This document shows, in pieces, positions 21,538 to 34,159 of a stretch of DNA of 64,000 bases; the first letter of the stretch is position 1; the number at the start of each line of letters is the position of its first letter. A program made the translations under genes and the position numbers. Below the pieces are notes generated by a model. The model worked only from the letters and a program-made list of their open reading frames with translations, was not told the DNA's origin and made no database searches. The DNA is from Sycobia sp. Sy_11 (Eukaryota > Arthropoda > Insecta > Hymenoptera > Epichrysomallidae): assembly GCA_018907035.1 (NCBI GenBank), contig JACCIC010000062.1, forward strand, positions 670,001-734,000. Direction: 5' to 3'.

Positions 21538-23663
21538 GTAAGCTAGTATTTTTCTTATTGCTGTTATTATTAATATTATTTCTATTTGTATTCATTTCAG
21601 CATATATTTCATTTTTACGTCAGATTTTATAAAACTCTGCTATGTGTTATTATAACGTACATTGATATATGTTACTTTTATAACGATTTTACAGCTAATA
21701 CCAATGCTAAGTTCCAAAAAATCTGTATAAAACGTTAATTACTTTTAATTATTATTAATCATTATTAATCAAAAAATTGAATATAAGAGTTTTCGTAATT
21801 GTTTAATAGAATGTACAGTTTATAAAATATTAATTTATAAAAATTTGTGGTATTTAGCGACACGTACAACTTATAAACAAAAAGCTTTGCATCTATTGAA
21901 CTAAAATTACCTGTTATTTATTAATTTATTGTTTCTATATAAGTCTCATATTATAAGTCTAATAATACTAATATAACTATTATATTCTCATTTATGCTTT
22001 TATTTAGTTATATTTTTAAAAATATTATATCTGTATTACTTTATCTTTTATTTGAGATTAATCAAAAATTTACAAGGAATTTAGTTCATGAAGTATCAAA
22101 GTAATAAAAATATCACTTACAACTATCTCTAATAAAAGCTTATCATCCCATTAAATTGGGGACTCAATTTTCAATTTTTTTGAGGGCGTTCTTTCAAAAA
22201 TTTCAAATACTTTTTAAACACGTTTCGATATTGAAAAATCAAGCATAAGAAAAAATATTGTTTATATTTTTAAAATCTATAAGTATTTTGGTGTTTAAAT
22301 TTAAATTTTAATAAATTTTAAATATTAGCTTCAATTTTAAAATGTTCAATTTTCGTTTACTTAAATTTTGCAATTCCATTAATGTTCAAAGAATCAAACA
22401 TTCATGATTAAAGATAAAAATTGAAAGTGTGTTTGGAATTTTGTTTAAAAATATCTTATTTAGTCTCGGATAACCGTGATTATTCGAGACTTGAATATCA
22501 GACATCGATATTCATAATTTTTAGACCTATAAAAAGTGTAAAGTGACAGTAGTATAAAAAGAAACGGTGGAATAAATTTGTTTTTATTATTCATTTAATG
22601 TATTAATTACGGAACTTAAATAATTAATTTAAAAAATAAAATTTAAAAAGTACAAAATTTTGGAAAAAAGGTTTGAAAATATAGCAATCATGGATTCCAA
22701 TTTTTGTTGAATGCAATAGAAGATAAAGATTCAAACTTATAGTATCATAATGATTATATAATATAAGTATCATAATGATTTCCTAGAAGTAATTGTAGAT
22801 TAACACCCATTTTTCTATAAATTCTAATTATATTCAATCAAAATATTTTAGCTGAAATAAACTTTTTTAAGAAAAGAACACATATTAAGATATTTTTATT
22901 TTGCAATGAATTTTTTTACTTTCAATTATTAAAGTGATATGAAACTATTAATTAGTATATTATAAGTATTGTAAATAAAATAAAAAGCTCTATACTATAT
23001 TTCAGTAGTAATTAATTGTTTGGTAAAGTGTAGACGTATTTGATGTATATATTTTGTTTTGCTTTTATTTTAGAAGATCTATTCTGGAAAAAATCTATAA
23101 ATGGGCAATCAAAGAAAATCTCTATATTTGTTTCAGTAATTGAATCAGCTTCTAATATATTTTAGTATTTGATAATATTATATTAAAGAAAAACTGCTGT
23201 AGATCAATTATATCGCATGGTAATACCTAATTATTAAAATAAGAAATTTATTTACATGGGCATTTATGCAAATAATATTTTTATTTAATTTGTCATTAAT
23301 AGATTCTTCCATAAATATGAATTTAATAATAAAAATGAAATTTTTTCATTGGTTATTTTGAATTTTTTCTACGAATAATTTTTATGATGATAAACTTTAT
23401 GATGTTTATTAAACCTAATCCTTTAATATTATATACGTATAGGAAGATAGATATTATTGAAATAGATAAAAATTAGGATTTTCAGTTGCATATATTTGCG
23501 AACCTAGAAAATACTAAATACACTGTAAGACATCTAGTGGACGTACAAAACATTAATAGAAAATTCAAAATAGTTTCTGCTAATCGTACGGTAATATTCA
23601 TTTTTAAAAAAATCATTGTATCATTTTTTTATAACTACTTTTGTATTTATAAAAAAATTTAGT

Positions 23664-23713
<50 letters not shown>

Positions 23714-23750
23714 CTGTATAAGTCTTTTTATAGGCTTGGGTAAGCTCAAT

Positions 23751-23789
<39 letters not shown>

Positions 23790-23954
23790 TAGTCTCATAT
23801 AATATTACAGTTTTTATTCCTTTATAAAGAAGAAATATGAACTTATAGCAAGTATTGTTTTTTTTACAATTTAGACGAGCATTTTTCTTATTATTTTAAA
23901 TTTACAATTTGTGAAATTTACCCTATGATTACTAACATTATTTTACTCTTTTAG
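21538..23954. other. AT-rich intron with (TA)n tracts
   Basis: (TA)n runs lie at 23666-23711 and 23767-23790. At 23074 an AG acceptor is followed by DLFWKKSINGQSKKISIFVS, but no donor in the right phase is present. No other feature is seen. Confidence 0.4.
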
Positions 23955-24545
23955 GACTTCCACTCGTATACAAATCTGCTGCTGAAAAATTTTTGCATTA
24001 AACTATACCTCAATACTGAAGATAATATCTTGTGCATAAGCTGCTCAATACCATTGATTTATCACTGTTCAAAATGCACAAGAACATTCGACTTGGAAGT
24101 CTGAATAATCCATCCGGATTACTTGTAATAATTCTGAACAATTCGAAAGCATATCGATGTCATATGTGTAACTACGTTACCTTGGAAATTATACGAATTT
24201 GAAAAGTATTTGAGAAGTAATCATAAAATCAAACGATGTTTCATGTGCAATGAAAATTTAGTCAGTACGAATTGTAGTCAGCACCGCAAACAATGCGGGT
24301 AAGCGTTAGAAACTAATTATTTTCGTATAATCTGCGACTACACGGTGAACTGTGAGCGTAGTCTAAGACTTTAGTTACTTGCCTAGTAGATGAAGTGCTA
24401 AGAAATCAGCCGGAAAAACCACTTTTCGCTGTAATGATTGCTCTCACAGGACCATGATTAAGCCAAAATTGCGCAGCATTAGAATGAATCATATTTATAT
24501 TGATTGTATCACACGTGGATGTACCATAAAACAGCAAAATTATGT
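23955..24545 (+). pseudogene. lola: Decayed lola long-type terminal exon
   Basis: After an ACTCTTTTAG acceptor, finger pieces appear in order but in several frames with stops. LVYKSAAEKFLH stands where the intact exons have (L/V)YCxxC, so the first ribbon cysteine is lost. ILCISCSIPLIYHCSKCTRTFDLE matches the HMCQDCDTMLQYQCLKCNRL region of the 17648 exon. AYRCHMCNYVTLE matches the next C2H2 finger, KRCFMCNENL...HRKQC a C2HC finger, and FRCNDCSHRTM a further one. The order matches the long type, so this is a dead duplicate rather than chance similarity. Confidence 0.78.
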
Positions 24546-25509
24546 AAAACATGGACGAAATTCTCATAAAAATGCCAGAAATGCAATATCTAGACGAAAC
24601 TTCTAAAATACTTATAGGCTCATATTATTGCATATAGTCAACGTCTTATGGTTATACAAATTTTATTTATAAAATCTCGGAAACTCTTTAAATGCAAAGA
24701 GTTCATTGACTCTGATCTTGAGTGAAGCAAAAACACCATATACACATAAAAATGGAACCCATGGAAATTGTTGAAATATACTGTACACTGTACTGTACAT
24801 TAATTTGTCGGTGTAATAATATGTATAAGTTTGGTCCTTGGGAATTAAATACTGAATGATATCCATTTTCCTTTGATTCAAATTTATAGTATCATTACTG
24901 TAAAATGATTAAAAAATATTATTATTATTTGTTTACATTAAAATGTATTGCTGATTAAAGTTTTATTATTATTAGGTAGTTATTACTTTCATAAAAGTTA
25001 ATATTATCATATTTTTATTAATTTATGAAATTATTAAATTATGGAGCTAATAAGTATTTTACCTTTTTACGTTATTCCATATGAAACATGTTTGAAAATA
25101 ATGACTTATATTTACATACTGATCAGTCAAAAATAAATAAATCGTTTAATAATTCTTTATTTTACAGCATATCTATATTATATTTATTTGTTAATTATCG
25201 CTTCACCTACACTGTTTCTTTCAGTTTTTTAAATACTATTCTGTAATAATTACGAATCATACACTTAATTCCTATCATTATTCGAGTATGCTATACTGTG
25301 GTTTACTTTACTTTTTAAAAGTATCTATAAATTAAAAAATTTTCTGATATTAAAAAAGCAATAAAATGCTATTATTGTTGTTAATTCTGACTTGCTTGCT
25401 TCAATATTTTCAAAGCGTATGCTATTTCTTGTCTATTTTACTAGATTTTCTGACTTTCGTTTTTTTAATAGTTAACTATTACATGTTAATACATTATAAT
25501 TAGTTTTAG
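24546..25509. other. AT-rich intron, nothing recognised
   Basis: No exon or repeat was identified. A 72-codon minus-strand frame at 24663-24881 has no recognisable similarity. Confidence 0.35.
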
Positions 25510-25569
25510 TAAACAAAGCAAATTCATCAACATTATCACATCCTGAAGAAATTGAGGTTATGACTCTAG
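25510..25569 (+). CDS. lola: lola candidate cassette exon, 60 nt, phase 1-1
   Basis: The acceptor AATTAGTTTTAG ends at 25509 and the donor G|GTACAC is at 25570. It encodes NKANSSTLSHPEEIEVMTL plus a split Gly; the Ser/Glu-rich peptide resembles other cassettes. The donor is weaker than most, and the following candidate terminal exon at 26015 is not a convincing finger exon. Confidence 0.45.
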
Positions 25570-26014
25570 GTACACTAAAATTATTTGCTTGATGTATTGC
25601 TTGATTTGCTTGATGTATTTTCAGTCACTTCTACTAAAATAAGAATATTCAGTTTAGCTTTGTTCTAGAAAACAATTTAGTAGATATTACAAGATGAATG
25701 AGTGGTGCAATTTTCAAAATTTTTTTTTTCAAATTCCACTTAAAAAAAAACAAGTCTAATTTAACAAATTACTGTAGTTTCGTATTAAATTATTTATTTT
25801 ACCCCCTTTTATAACTAAGAGCTTTATAAAAATAATTAAGGAATTATTCTTTGAATATAGATTTTAAAAGCTAAATAATGTAGAAGAAGTCAAAATCAAT
25901 GAAGAGTATCGTTAACGTGTAAATTATATGATGATAATAAAATGAGAATAAATTTAATTTTTTTCATTTAGTTGAATAAATTTGTTATTATTAAAGTAAT
26001 ATTGAATATTACAG

Positions 26015-26139
26015 GAATGAAATATTTTTATTGTGCAAATATTTTATGTTCAGATAAAGATCCTCTTGTTTTGGAAAATCATTGCTTATTAAAGCAGTTA
26101 ATATTGTTTCTGATGATATTATGTTTCTGGACATGTTAA
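26015..26139 (+). pseudogene. lola: Possible finger-exon remnant
   Basis: An AG acceptor (ATATTACAG) is followed in the array's phase by MKYFYCANILCSDKDPLVLE and then NHC. This looks like a finger with abnormal Cys spacing (C-x4-C...H-x-C). The frame closes at TAA 26137-26139 after 40 codons. It could be the decayed end of a finger exon, or a short terminal exon without a working finger. Support is limited to phase and the Cys/His pattern. Confidence 0.35.
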
Positions 26140-26220
26140 ACGATAAAATCCAGTAAGGTTTAACAAAATGTTAAAATCTTAATGTAAAATATATTAAGAT
26201 TAAAAAGAAACTTAAAATGA

Positions 26221-26222
<2 letters not shown>

Positions 26223-26276
<54 letters not shown>
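26223..26276. repeat. (TA)n microsatellite
   Basis: A pure TA dinucleotide run of about 54 bp. Similar runs punctuate the introns throughout the window. Confidence 0.95.
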
Positions 26277-26281
<5 letters not shown>

Positions 26282-26499
26282 TTATAAATTTTTTTACAAC
26301 CAGATATTGAACCATTTTCTAAATTCAATTGATCCAATTGCTACTAGCCAATCTGGATCATTTATAATAATTTAAAAAAGCTTCATGTTTGAAATGAAAA
26401 TAGGATCTTCTAAAAAGAAAAGAAGTTCAGTTAATCTCAAAATTCTTTTGATAATTTATCGAATTTTATATTGTAAATATTTTAAAAGAACGTATTCTG

Positions 26500-27540
26500 T
26501 GTACACGTAAGTTTCCAGCATTTATCAAAAGATAGCATCATCAGTGGATACCGAGCAGAAATTTCAGACCTCGTGTATTATATTTATAGGTTGTATATCT
26601 GTCAACAACTTTGCAGCATTGTATTTGAGCATTATAGAGCAAAATCATGGCAAGTTTCCAGCCAAATAAACGTCATTTGTGGGAAGCGTTGCTTCTATTT
26701 TTTAATATGAAGAAAACTGAAGTTGAGGCCTACCGATTGCATTCGGAAACTTATAGGCCAAAATGTATTGGTAGTAGTTCAAAATGTACTGCGAGTAGTT
26801 CAAACGTTTCAAAAGTGGTAATATTGAAACTGAAGAAACTGATCACACAGAAAGGACTTTTCGTCTTGAAAACGAGAAATTTGACGCTTTGTTGGATGAG
26901 GATTCATGTCAGATTCAAGAAGAAGTTGCTTCATCATTGGACAAGCTGTTTTCCTATGCCTGAAAGTATTGGGATTCATTCAAAAGGTTGGAAACTGGGT
27001 GCTGTATGAATTGAAGCCGAGAGAGACATACAACGGCGATTTTTCATGACCAAAATGTTGCTGCAGCGTTATAAAAATAAATCATTCTTACGTGGTATTG
27101 TCACTGGTAATGAAACTAATGAAAAATGAAGTAATTATGATAACCCTAAACGCAGAAAATTGAATGCAAAGCCCGGCGAGCCCGACAAGCCTGCTCAATC
27201 GACGTCGAAACGAAATCTTGACGTAAATAAGGTCATGCTCTGCATATAGTGGGATCAAAAAGGTGTCATATACTACGAAGTACTGCCATGTGGTCAAACC
27301 ATCATAGGATCATTGTCTAGAACGTAATTTATTTGTTTAAAACGAGCAAGGCAGGGAAAATGGGCCAGAATGTAGCACCAGTTGATTACGTGGCTTCGGT
27401 CAAAAACTATTTGGAGAATAGTGAATCTGTCTACAATTTCTTTAGATCAATCCAGAATGCTCTTGCGGGAATAGGCTTTTATTTCAAATTCGATTTTCAT
27501 AACTTTAACTCCGAAACATTTTATAAATTATCAATTTGAA
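26500..27540 (+). mobile_element. Decayed mariner element
   Basis: From 26647 the frame MASFQPNKRHLWEALLLFFN opens a mariner transposase. Later pieces in shifted frames read IVTGNET (first catalytic Asp replaced by Asn), NYDNPKRRK, KVMLCI-stop-WDQKGVIYYEVLPCGQT, and near 27410 NYLENSESVYNFFRSIQNALAG. The second and third catalytic blocks are largely missing. Ends are approximate: GTAAGTTTCC near 26509 may be part of the left terminus. The family resembles that of the copy at 2359. Confidence 0.82.
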
Positions 27541-27632
27541 TAAGATATAAAAGCGAGCCACTGCTTCTGTTAAAAGATTTGGAAAATATGCCTTCATTTA
27601 TCAATTATATTTTTTAGAATAAGAAAACATAA

Positions 27633-27694
<62 letters not shown>

Positions 27695-28020
27695 ATAAAT
27701 ACTATATGAAAATAATAGACAAGTTATCGTATATAATTGTAGAATATTCGATACGTTTTATACCAAATGATCGGACTAATATTTATTTCTATTAATGAAA
27801 AGATCTTAATTCTGAATTTCGGATTTGGTCTAGTAGAAGGTAATACAAGATCGATATTTTATCGTCTTTATAAATTCTATGAGCATTAGATATTCGACGT
27901 TGATAATACTTTTAAGCTTATAATAAAACATATTTAAAAAGTTTATATTCGATAGAAATCAATTTGAAAAGAAGAAAACTGCTTACTACAATTTTATTCC
28001 TCTGTTATCATGAATGCTAA
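27541..28020. other. Intron with (TA)n tract
   Basis: A (TA)n run lies at 27640-27692. Nothing else was recognised. Confidence 0.4.
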
Positions 28021-28490
28021 TTTGCTTCTCACTAGAGGGATATGGTAATTGAGAAATTGGGTAGAGACTTTCCCGATAAACTGAAGAGTAATAGAAGATA
28101 ACGAGAGACCACCTCTAACACCTGCAGTTATTTAGCAATGTACGTATCGTTATTTCGTATCGAAATTTCTAAAGAGGATCTGTATGTCATCTACCATTCG
28201 CACAGCTATGCAGGCGCTCATAGAGTTACTATCAAATAAAAAAATAATTCTTCTCGCGCCCTGGTCTCGGGGTCCCTCCTGTTTTTTCTTAAATTATCAG
28301 AATTCTTATTTCATTCGAGCGAGAATCAAATATGTCTTCTCTTATTGGCTGCCGAACATTTTTAGATAGCTTACAAATGACCTCTCTCATTTTAAACATC
28401 GTATTACAGCTGTGTACGACATGCTCTGACTATTACCGATTCTTTAGTGCCTACTCTCATATCTGGAACACCCTGTATATTAATAATTGC
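28021..28490. other. Higher-GC patch, possible transposon remnant
   Basis: Local GC content rises and the segment contains CGCGCCCTGGTCTCGGGGTC and ends near CTGGAACACCCTGTAT, a kind of ending common at transposon edges. No frame matches a family I recognise, and no second end was found. Confidence 0.3.
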
Positions 28491-29292
28491 GATAATTTTA
28501 AGATTTGAATATTAATATTTTCGTAAACCTAAATTTATTGTATTTTATTTTAAAAATCTATAAAACATAGTTTGTATACAATATTAATAAAATAAATAAA
28601 GTAAATGAAATAAATGCACAAAAGAAGGGAGAAATTGTAATACGAAGGAATCTATTATAGAATATGCAGAAAACAACATAATAATATAAGTTTAACATAA
28701 TAATAATATAAGATTTTTAAGAAAAGATGTGAACAAGTAAATTGGTATATAATTATTGCGCTTTTCTTCAAATGAAAATTTCTTAAAAATAAAAATGAAA
28801 ATTTTTATAAGAATCTAAATGTCTCCATCTTTTTCTAATCTCCATTTTTCATAATACGCATGTTTTCTTACATAACACAAAACCTCTCTATTAATTATGC
28901 ACTGCATTCCAAAAGTTATATTTTTAAGCTGTTAACCTATACTTTCTTAACTTAATTCAAAACATGAGAATATTATTACATATAAGATTATTTTAAAAAG
29001 TGTGTAATATATACATTGCAATTATATTTATAGGGCTTTTTACGGCTGTTTATTTTAAAAAATTTAGTTTATTATCTCATTAATAGTCTAACTAAAATTA
29101 TTTTAAATAGTTTAACTAAAAATTTATTTTAATGTCCAAAAACATTTTTGCTTGTATAATTTATATAAGTATATTAAAATTTCGTTATCAATCAGCAATT
29201 CTGTTCGCGTCGGTTTTCAAAGTAATTTTGTGACCTCCAAGTAACGTAATTTTCTTTAATCTACTGTAATTTGTCTATTCCCTTCGTTACAG
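28491..29292. other. AT-rich intron before the 29293 exon
   Basis: Nothing recognised apart from the pyrimidine-containing acceptor region before 29293. Confidence 0.4.
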
Positions 29293-29618
29293 ACTCCCAA
29301 ATCAGCTGTTTCCCAATTTCGTGGAGCCAAGGGAACTCAAAAAAAACTACCAAGCCTTCGTCGTTGCAACAGCAGTGGCCATATCAATCTCAAGGAGAAC
29401 AGTCAGGCGAAAAGTTCCCATGTCCAAGCTGCAGTAGCATTTTTAGCAGAAAATGCAACTTGTACTACCATCGGAAGTTTGAGTGTGGTCAGCCACCAAG
29501 ATTTCAATGTCCGTATTGTCAATATCGCACCAAGCACCAGTCAAATGTACGAGCCCACGTTCGCCGGATACATACCGGCAAGGAAGTCTACTTTATTGAC
29601 GTTGGTCTTCAAAATTAA
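29293..29618 (+). CDS. lola: lola alternative terminal exon, two-finger type
   Basis: The acceptor CCTTCGTTACAG ends at 29292, the phase is shared, and 107 codons run to TAA. A polar Ser/Gln-rich linker (about 50 residues) precedes finger 1, FPCPSCSSIFSRKCNLYYH...FEC (C2HC), then CGQPPRFQ and finger 2, CPYCQYRTKHQSNVRAHVRRIH (C2H2). The tail GKEVYFIDVGLQN carries the short hydrophobic pattern shared by the other compact exons. The ECG-x2-PRF-x-CPYC signature is the hallmark of lola isoforms. It is the first compact exon in the array; those upstream are the long type. Confidence 0.93.
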
Positions 29619-29939
29619 AATAGAAAGTTATCGATTATCGTACAAAAATAATTCAATATACATTTAAAAGTACTCAATAAGGATCTTAGTCGCTTGAGTA
29701 TTTAAAGTGGCGGAATGAAACATATACAGATGTAGTGAAGAAAAATTTATATATATTTTTGTTTTAAACCTATTAGGAATTTGTATTCTTTATTTTTTCA
29801 TATTATGAATTGTGAATGTAATAACTAAAGTCGCTCTATGGCACTGATTATATTTTCACTGATAAATATTAAAGTAGTATAAAAGGGATATATATAATCT
29901 GCAGTAAAAATGGATATGCATAATCGCATTACCAAGTGA
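29619..29939. other. 3' UTR/intron of the 29293 exon
   Basis: AT-rich. No clear AATAAA close to the stop was seen; ATAAATATTAAAG near 29863 is a weak candidate. Confidence 0.35.
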
Positions 29940-30787
29940 ACCGTTATGAAGTCAGCCTTTTTTATGCGCAAGAAAACATTAAATTTAATGGGAAAATGAA
30001 AAACATTTTATCCAAAGTTATGGCCATTGTTTTCTTCACATTTTGAACACCTTTTTGACAATTTGTAGATAACACGCCAATAGAATTGTTTGTCTTTTAA
30101 AGTGAACACATCAGATCACAGAATTATCGACTTCCTCGTAGGAATCGAATCAGTCAATACGTGTTTCATCAATGCAAACAAATGATAGTCCGAAGAAGCC
30201 AAGTCTGGTGAATACAACGGGTGGGGTTGCAGCTGCCAGCCAAGTGCTTTGATTTTATTTAAATCGGTTTTGCTTTGTATGAAGGTCATTATCTTTACTT
30301 TTTGAATGTTTTCCATAGCTTTTAAAGGGTTAGAAATTGGTTGTTGTGCAACATTTAACAATTCTTCCCTTTTCTTTAACTCAAAATGTCATATTCATCC
30401 AATAACAAAGGATTGCAATGTTAACGAAGTACAATTCAGTGTATTCAAACTTTCTTTGCCATCTTCCACGTTCTTCATTTCTCAAATCAAAATTATTATT
30501 TTTAAAACGTTGAAACCGTGTTTTTCATATTGCTTCTCACAATGCATGATCGCCAAATGCCTCGATAAGTATTTTCTCGGATTAATGTAAATCATGATTT
30601 TCTGGTAAAAGATTCGACATTTTTAGCACGATGAAAAAATATGTTGTTTCTTCAATGATTTCATGTATACTAAATGTGCTTGACACAGTAGTTGTCACAG
30701 AAACCAAACAAACAAAATCGTTTATAACAATGCTTCCCATCGAGACATTTGTATCTTGATGCTCACTTCAGACTTGGTGCACCTGGT
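29940..30787 (-). mobile_element. Decayed mariner element, minus strand
   Basis: On the minus strand, ALGWQLQPHPLYSPDLASSD followed by YHLFALMKHVLTD (about 30245-30140) is the third catalytic block of a mariner transposase, with its Asp retained. Further upstream on that strand, ACCAGGTGCACCAAGTCTGA (ending at 30787) is the 5' terminal repeat of a mariner whose ends begin with CCAGGTG. The other end was not identified and most of the transposase is degraded. It belongs to a different family from the other three copies. Confidence 0.72.
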
Positions 30788-30883
30788 ATATTTCATATAA
30801 GAACAAAAATAATTTATAACTTACATGGGTTTCAAAGTCATTTTCAATTTAATTTAAAATTTATATTAAATTTTACACACGCA

Positions 30884-30932
<49 letters not shown>

Positions 30933-32682
30933 TAAAGCTAATATAGGTTACGGATTTTGAATATACATTTCTATAAAGAAAAACACTGTAATTTTTTAAA
31001 TGTATAGCATTAATTGATTTAGCTATACTCTCGTGTAGTAAGTTTTTGTGAACCTTTAATGATGCTATGTTTAATATTATTCGTCTTCAGATTAAAATAT
31101 CAGCTCTCCGATTTGGTAATAGTTTTGAAAAACACTGTAAAAAACCGGAACAGGTGCCTAAAAAATAAATATTTCAGAACAAGGGTGCCTCTTACAGATA
31201 TTATGTAATATGTCCTGTATTCAAATATTGTCACAAAATAAGACAGCCTAGTATTATAGTCTAGTATAAATTACTTTGCGTTAAACGAGACATATGCTTC
31301 TTTTGAAGTGTCGTTTCTGATACACAGTTTTTTCACTGAAGTTTTTATTTTCAAATTCGGCAAATAATTTAAAAAATCTATGAATATAGTATGTAATGCT
31401 TAATCACACGTTGATACGTAAAAATGAATGGAAGACACAAGAATATACATATAGCTTTTATGTAATTATGTTATTAATTTTTATTGGATAGTTAACTGTC
31501 ACTTATTTAAATTAAACCAATTCCTAAAATATTATAAATTATTTATTTTAAAATAATAATAATAATGATAATAATTATTTCAATCTGAACAGTAATCATT
31601 AATTCAGTATGAATGTTAATTAACGTTTATCCGATACCAATGATTATTTGGTTTGTGATAGGCAAATTTATGTCAGTATTTTAAGATAACGAGATTGGAA
31701 AGCGAACTGATTAGTTATTGTTGATTAATTGTAATAATATATTTGAAATTAAATTGTATAAAATGCAATATTAAACATTACACAAATATAGAAGAAAAAG
31801 AAACTACTTGTACTAGAAACTACGTTGTTGTAGTTACAATACTTTTCTTATTCTATTATATTGATAAATAATATAAAAGTAAGTCTATAAATGAAATCCT
31901 TGGTAAACTTGGCAATATGCTTCAATACTTTAATAATCTTTATAAGTGACTTGATATTTTTCATTAAAATATTAGTGTTGTGATGTATTTGCTGTACGAT
32001 AAGTTTTATATCTCTTATTATTGTTAAAATATTGTATATTGTTTTAAAAAGTAGTATTTTATTTGAATTACCTGATTTTATTTTCAGCTCAAACTGTTAA
32101 AATTTATTTTGCATATAAATAAGAATATATATACGAAAGTAAAATGTTTAACACTTAAACGTACAATTGTGTATTAATGAATCAAATTATGAATATAGTG
32201 AAAATAAAAATAAATTTATTTATATACCAACATTCTTTTCCATATTAGATCAACGTTTTGTTTTTGTTCATTATTTATAAGTATCAACATGCAGTTTCAG
32301 CAAATTCGTAGTATATATTTATTCAAATTCGACTTTATGTTTGTATAGCTGTATTTATACTGGGAAGCGTAATAATATAATTGTATTGTTATTTTAAATC
32401 AGCATTGATTTAATATTTATGGTTTTTAAATATCGCTAAAATATTTGAATATAATTATGTAAATGAAAAAAACTTTAATCTTATTAGCAGATATAAAAGT
32501 TTAATTGTAGTCATAGGATTAGGATGTATTATGCATACCAATGGCCATATTTGTACACCTTTAAAAACGACAAAAACGTATTATCCCTTCAATAATAAAC
32601 TTGTTTTGCGTATAAAATCGCTTGAGTAACAATCTAGATTTCTAATATAATTTAACATTTTCTAACCATCTTTTTTTTGCAG
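30788..32682. other. AT-rich intron with (CA)n tract
   Basis: A (CA)n run lies at about 30884-30931. Nothing else was recognised before the T-rich acceptor at 32672-32682. Confidence 0.45.
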
Positions 32683-32960
32683 GTTTTCTACTTGTGGATC
32701 CTCTACACCCGTATCGTAGGCAGCGAAAGAATCCGAGTCAAATTTTTAGCTGCCCGAACTGTCCTTCGGCCTTTTCCTCGAATTTATCTCTACGCCGTCA
32801 CCTTCGCCACGAATGCGGCCTTGAGCCAAATTTTCAATGTCCCTATTGCCCATATCGGGGTAAATGGAAGCCCAACGTAAAACGACACGTAATTAGCGTA
32901 CACAAGGATCAGCACGTATACGTTGTGAATGTTAGAAGAGCGAGAGCAAATTTGGATTGA
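32683..32960 (+). CDS. lola: lola alternative terminal exon, two-finger type
   Basis: The acceptor CTTTTTTTTGCAG ends at 32682; 91 codons in the shared phase run to TGA. After a short basic linker (HPYRRQRKNPSQ), finger 1 is FSCPNCPSAFSSNLSLRRH...HEC (C2HC) and finger 2 is FQCPYCPYRGKWKPNVKRHVISVH (C2H2), joined by GLEPN where most exons have GxxPR. The tail is KDQHVYVVNVRRARANLD. The usual Arg of PRF is Asn (PNF) here, a small departure from the consensus linker. Confidence 0.93.
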
Positions 32961-33170
32961 AAATTCGCACCCAGATATTTTTTTCAATTCGGTGAAGCAA
33001 TTTTGTAGTGCCGAAAGAGAGCGTATTGATTTTTTTAACAATTAAAAGAGAGATTGAAAGTATTTGGAGGGTTGATTTTAGGAATACTAATATGTAACAC
33101 AATCATTACTTATGTTAAAACATCTATCGAAGTAACTCTTTTGAGTATATATAAAAAGTGAGATACTTAA

Positions 33171-33580
33171 CCCTTAGAGTACCGCTATGACGCATCTATG
33201 CGTCAGAAAATAAACCATTGTAAAACACCTATTTTGTATCTAATAATGATTAAGAATGATGGATAGCTCTTAATAAAAATTAGCAATAAATAATAATTAT
33301 TATTATAAATAATTAATTATTATTATTATACATAAATACATAGTTGTATAATCAAATTTATATTATTTAAAATAAACTAAATAAGGATTTTCTTCATCAA
33401 AAGTTCGAATTTGTCAATATTATAGAATCGTTTTTTTTCAATTATTAAAAAGTTAACAAGAGCATTACCATCCTGAAGCAAACATTTAGTCTGAATTTGG
33501 GTTGAAATTGGGGACCTATGATCATGTTTTCATAGAAACAATACGTATTGAAAATATCTAAAATCCTAGTACTCTAAGGG
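33171..33580. mobile_element. piggyBac-like MITE flanked by TTAA
   Basis: A 410-bp element bounded by inverted ends CCCTTAGAGTAC and GTACTCTAAGGG. TTAA is duplicated at 33167-33170 and 33581-33584, the target choice of piggyBac-superfamily transposons. Just inside the left end lies a GACGCATCTATGCGTC palindrome, typical of subterminal repeats in such elements. It encodes no transposase. Confidence 0.85.
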
Positions 33581-33584
33581 TTAA

Positions 33585-34093
33585 TTAATTCGTCTGTCTA
33601 TATTATCAAATTATTATGTTGGCTACATTGCGAATAATAAATCCTACAAGGCTACATGTTAATGTAAGCTACCTGATACAGGCTATTCAGTGACTCTCAT
33701 GCTACCTCTTTACGCCCCCCTTTCATCATATCTATTGGTTACCAATAATATACCACAAATGTTTACCTGCCTCCATTTCAGCTAAAGGTATAGATTCTGA
33801 GAAAAGCGTTGATGTGAGATGAAAACGAGAAAAACGTTGATATGTTATATGCGAGAAAATTTTAATGTCAAAGACTCTGTAGCCATCATTAGAGATAGAT
33901 TAGAGCAAACTTGCTAGAATTCTAGATGTATATAGTGTAAAATACTTTGTGATTCAATCATATAAAAATTAATGAATTTTTACTTACGCATAAAGAATGA
34001 GACTAGCTGTACAAAGAATACAATTTATTGTGTAAAAAGTTACTCGGTGCGATGATTTTTAAAGAAAATCATTTCATTTAACAACATCATTTC

Positions 34094-34153
<60 letters not shown>
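33585..34153. other. Intron with (TA)n tract
   Basis: A (TA)n run occupies about 34097-34153. There is a mildly GC-richer patch near 33690-33780 without coding signal. Confidence 0.4.

Positions 34154-34159
<6 letters not shown>

Noticed and set aside
23613..23798. Frames encoding Tyr-Ile repeats, also at 43244, 45990, 52498 and 52625
   Set aside because: Translations of (TA)n microsatellites.
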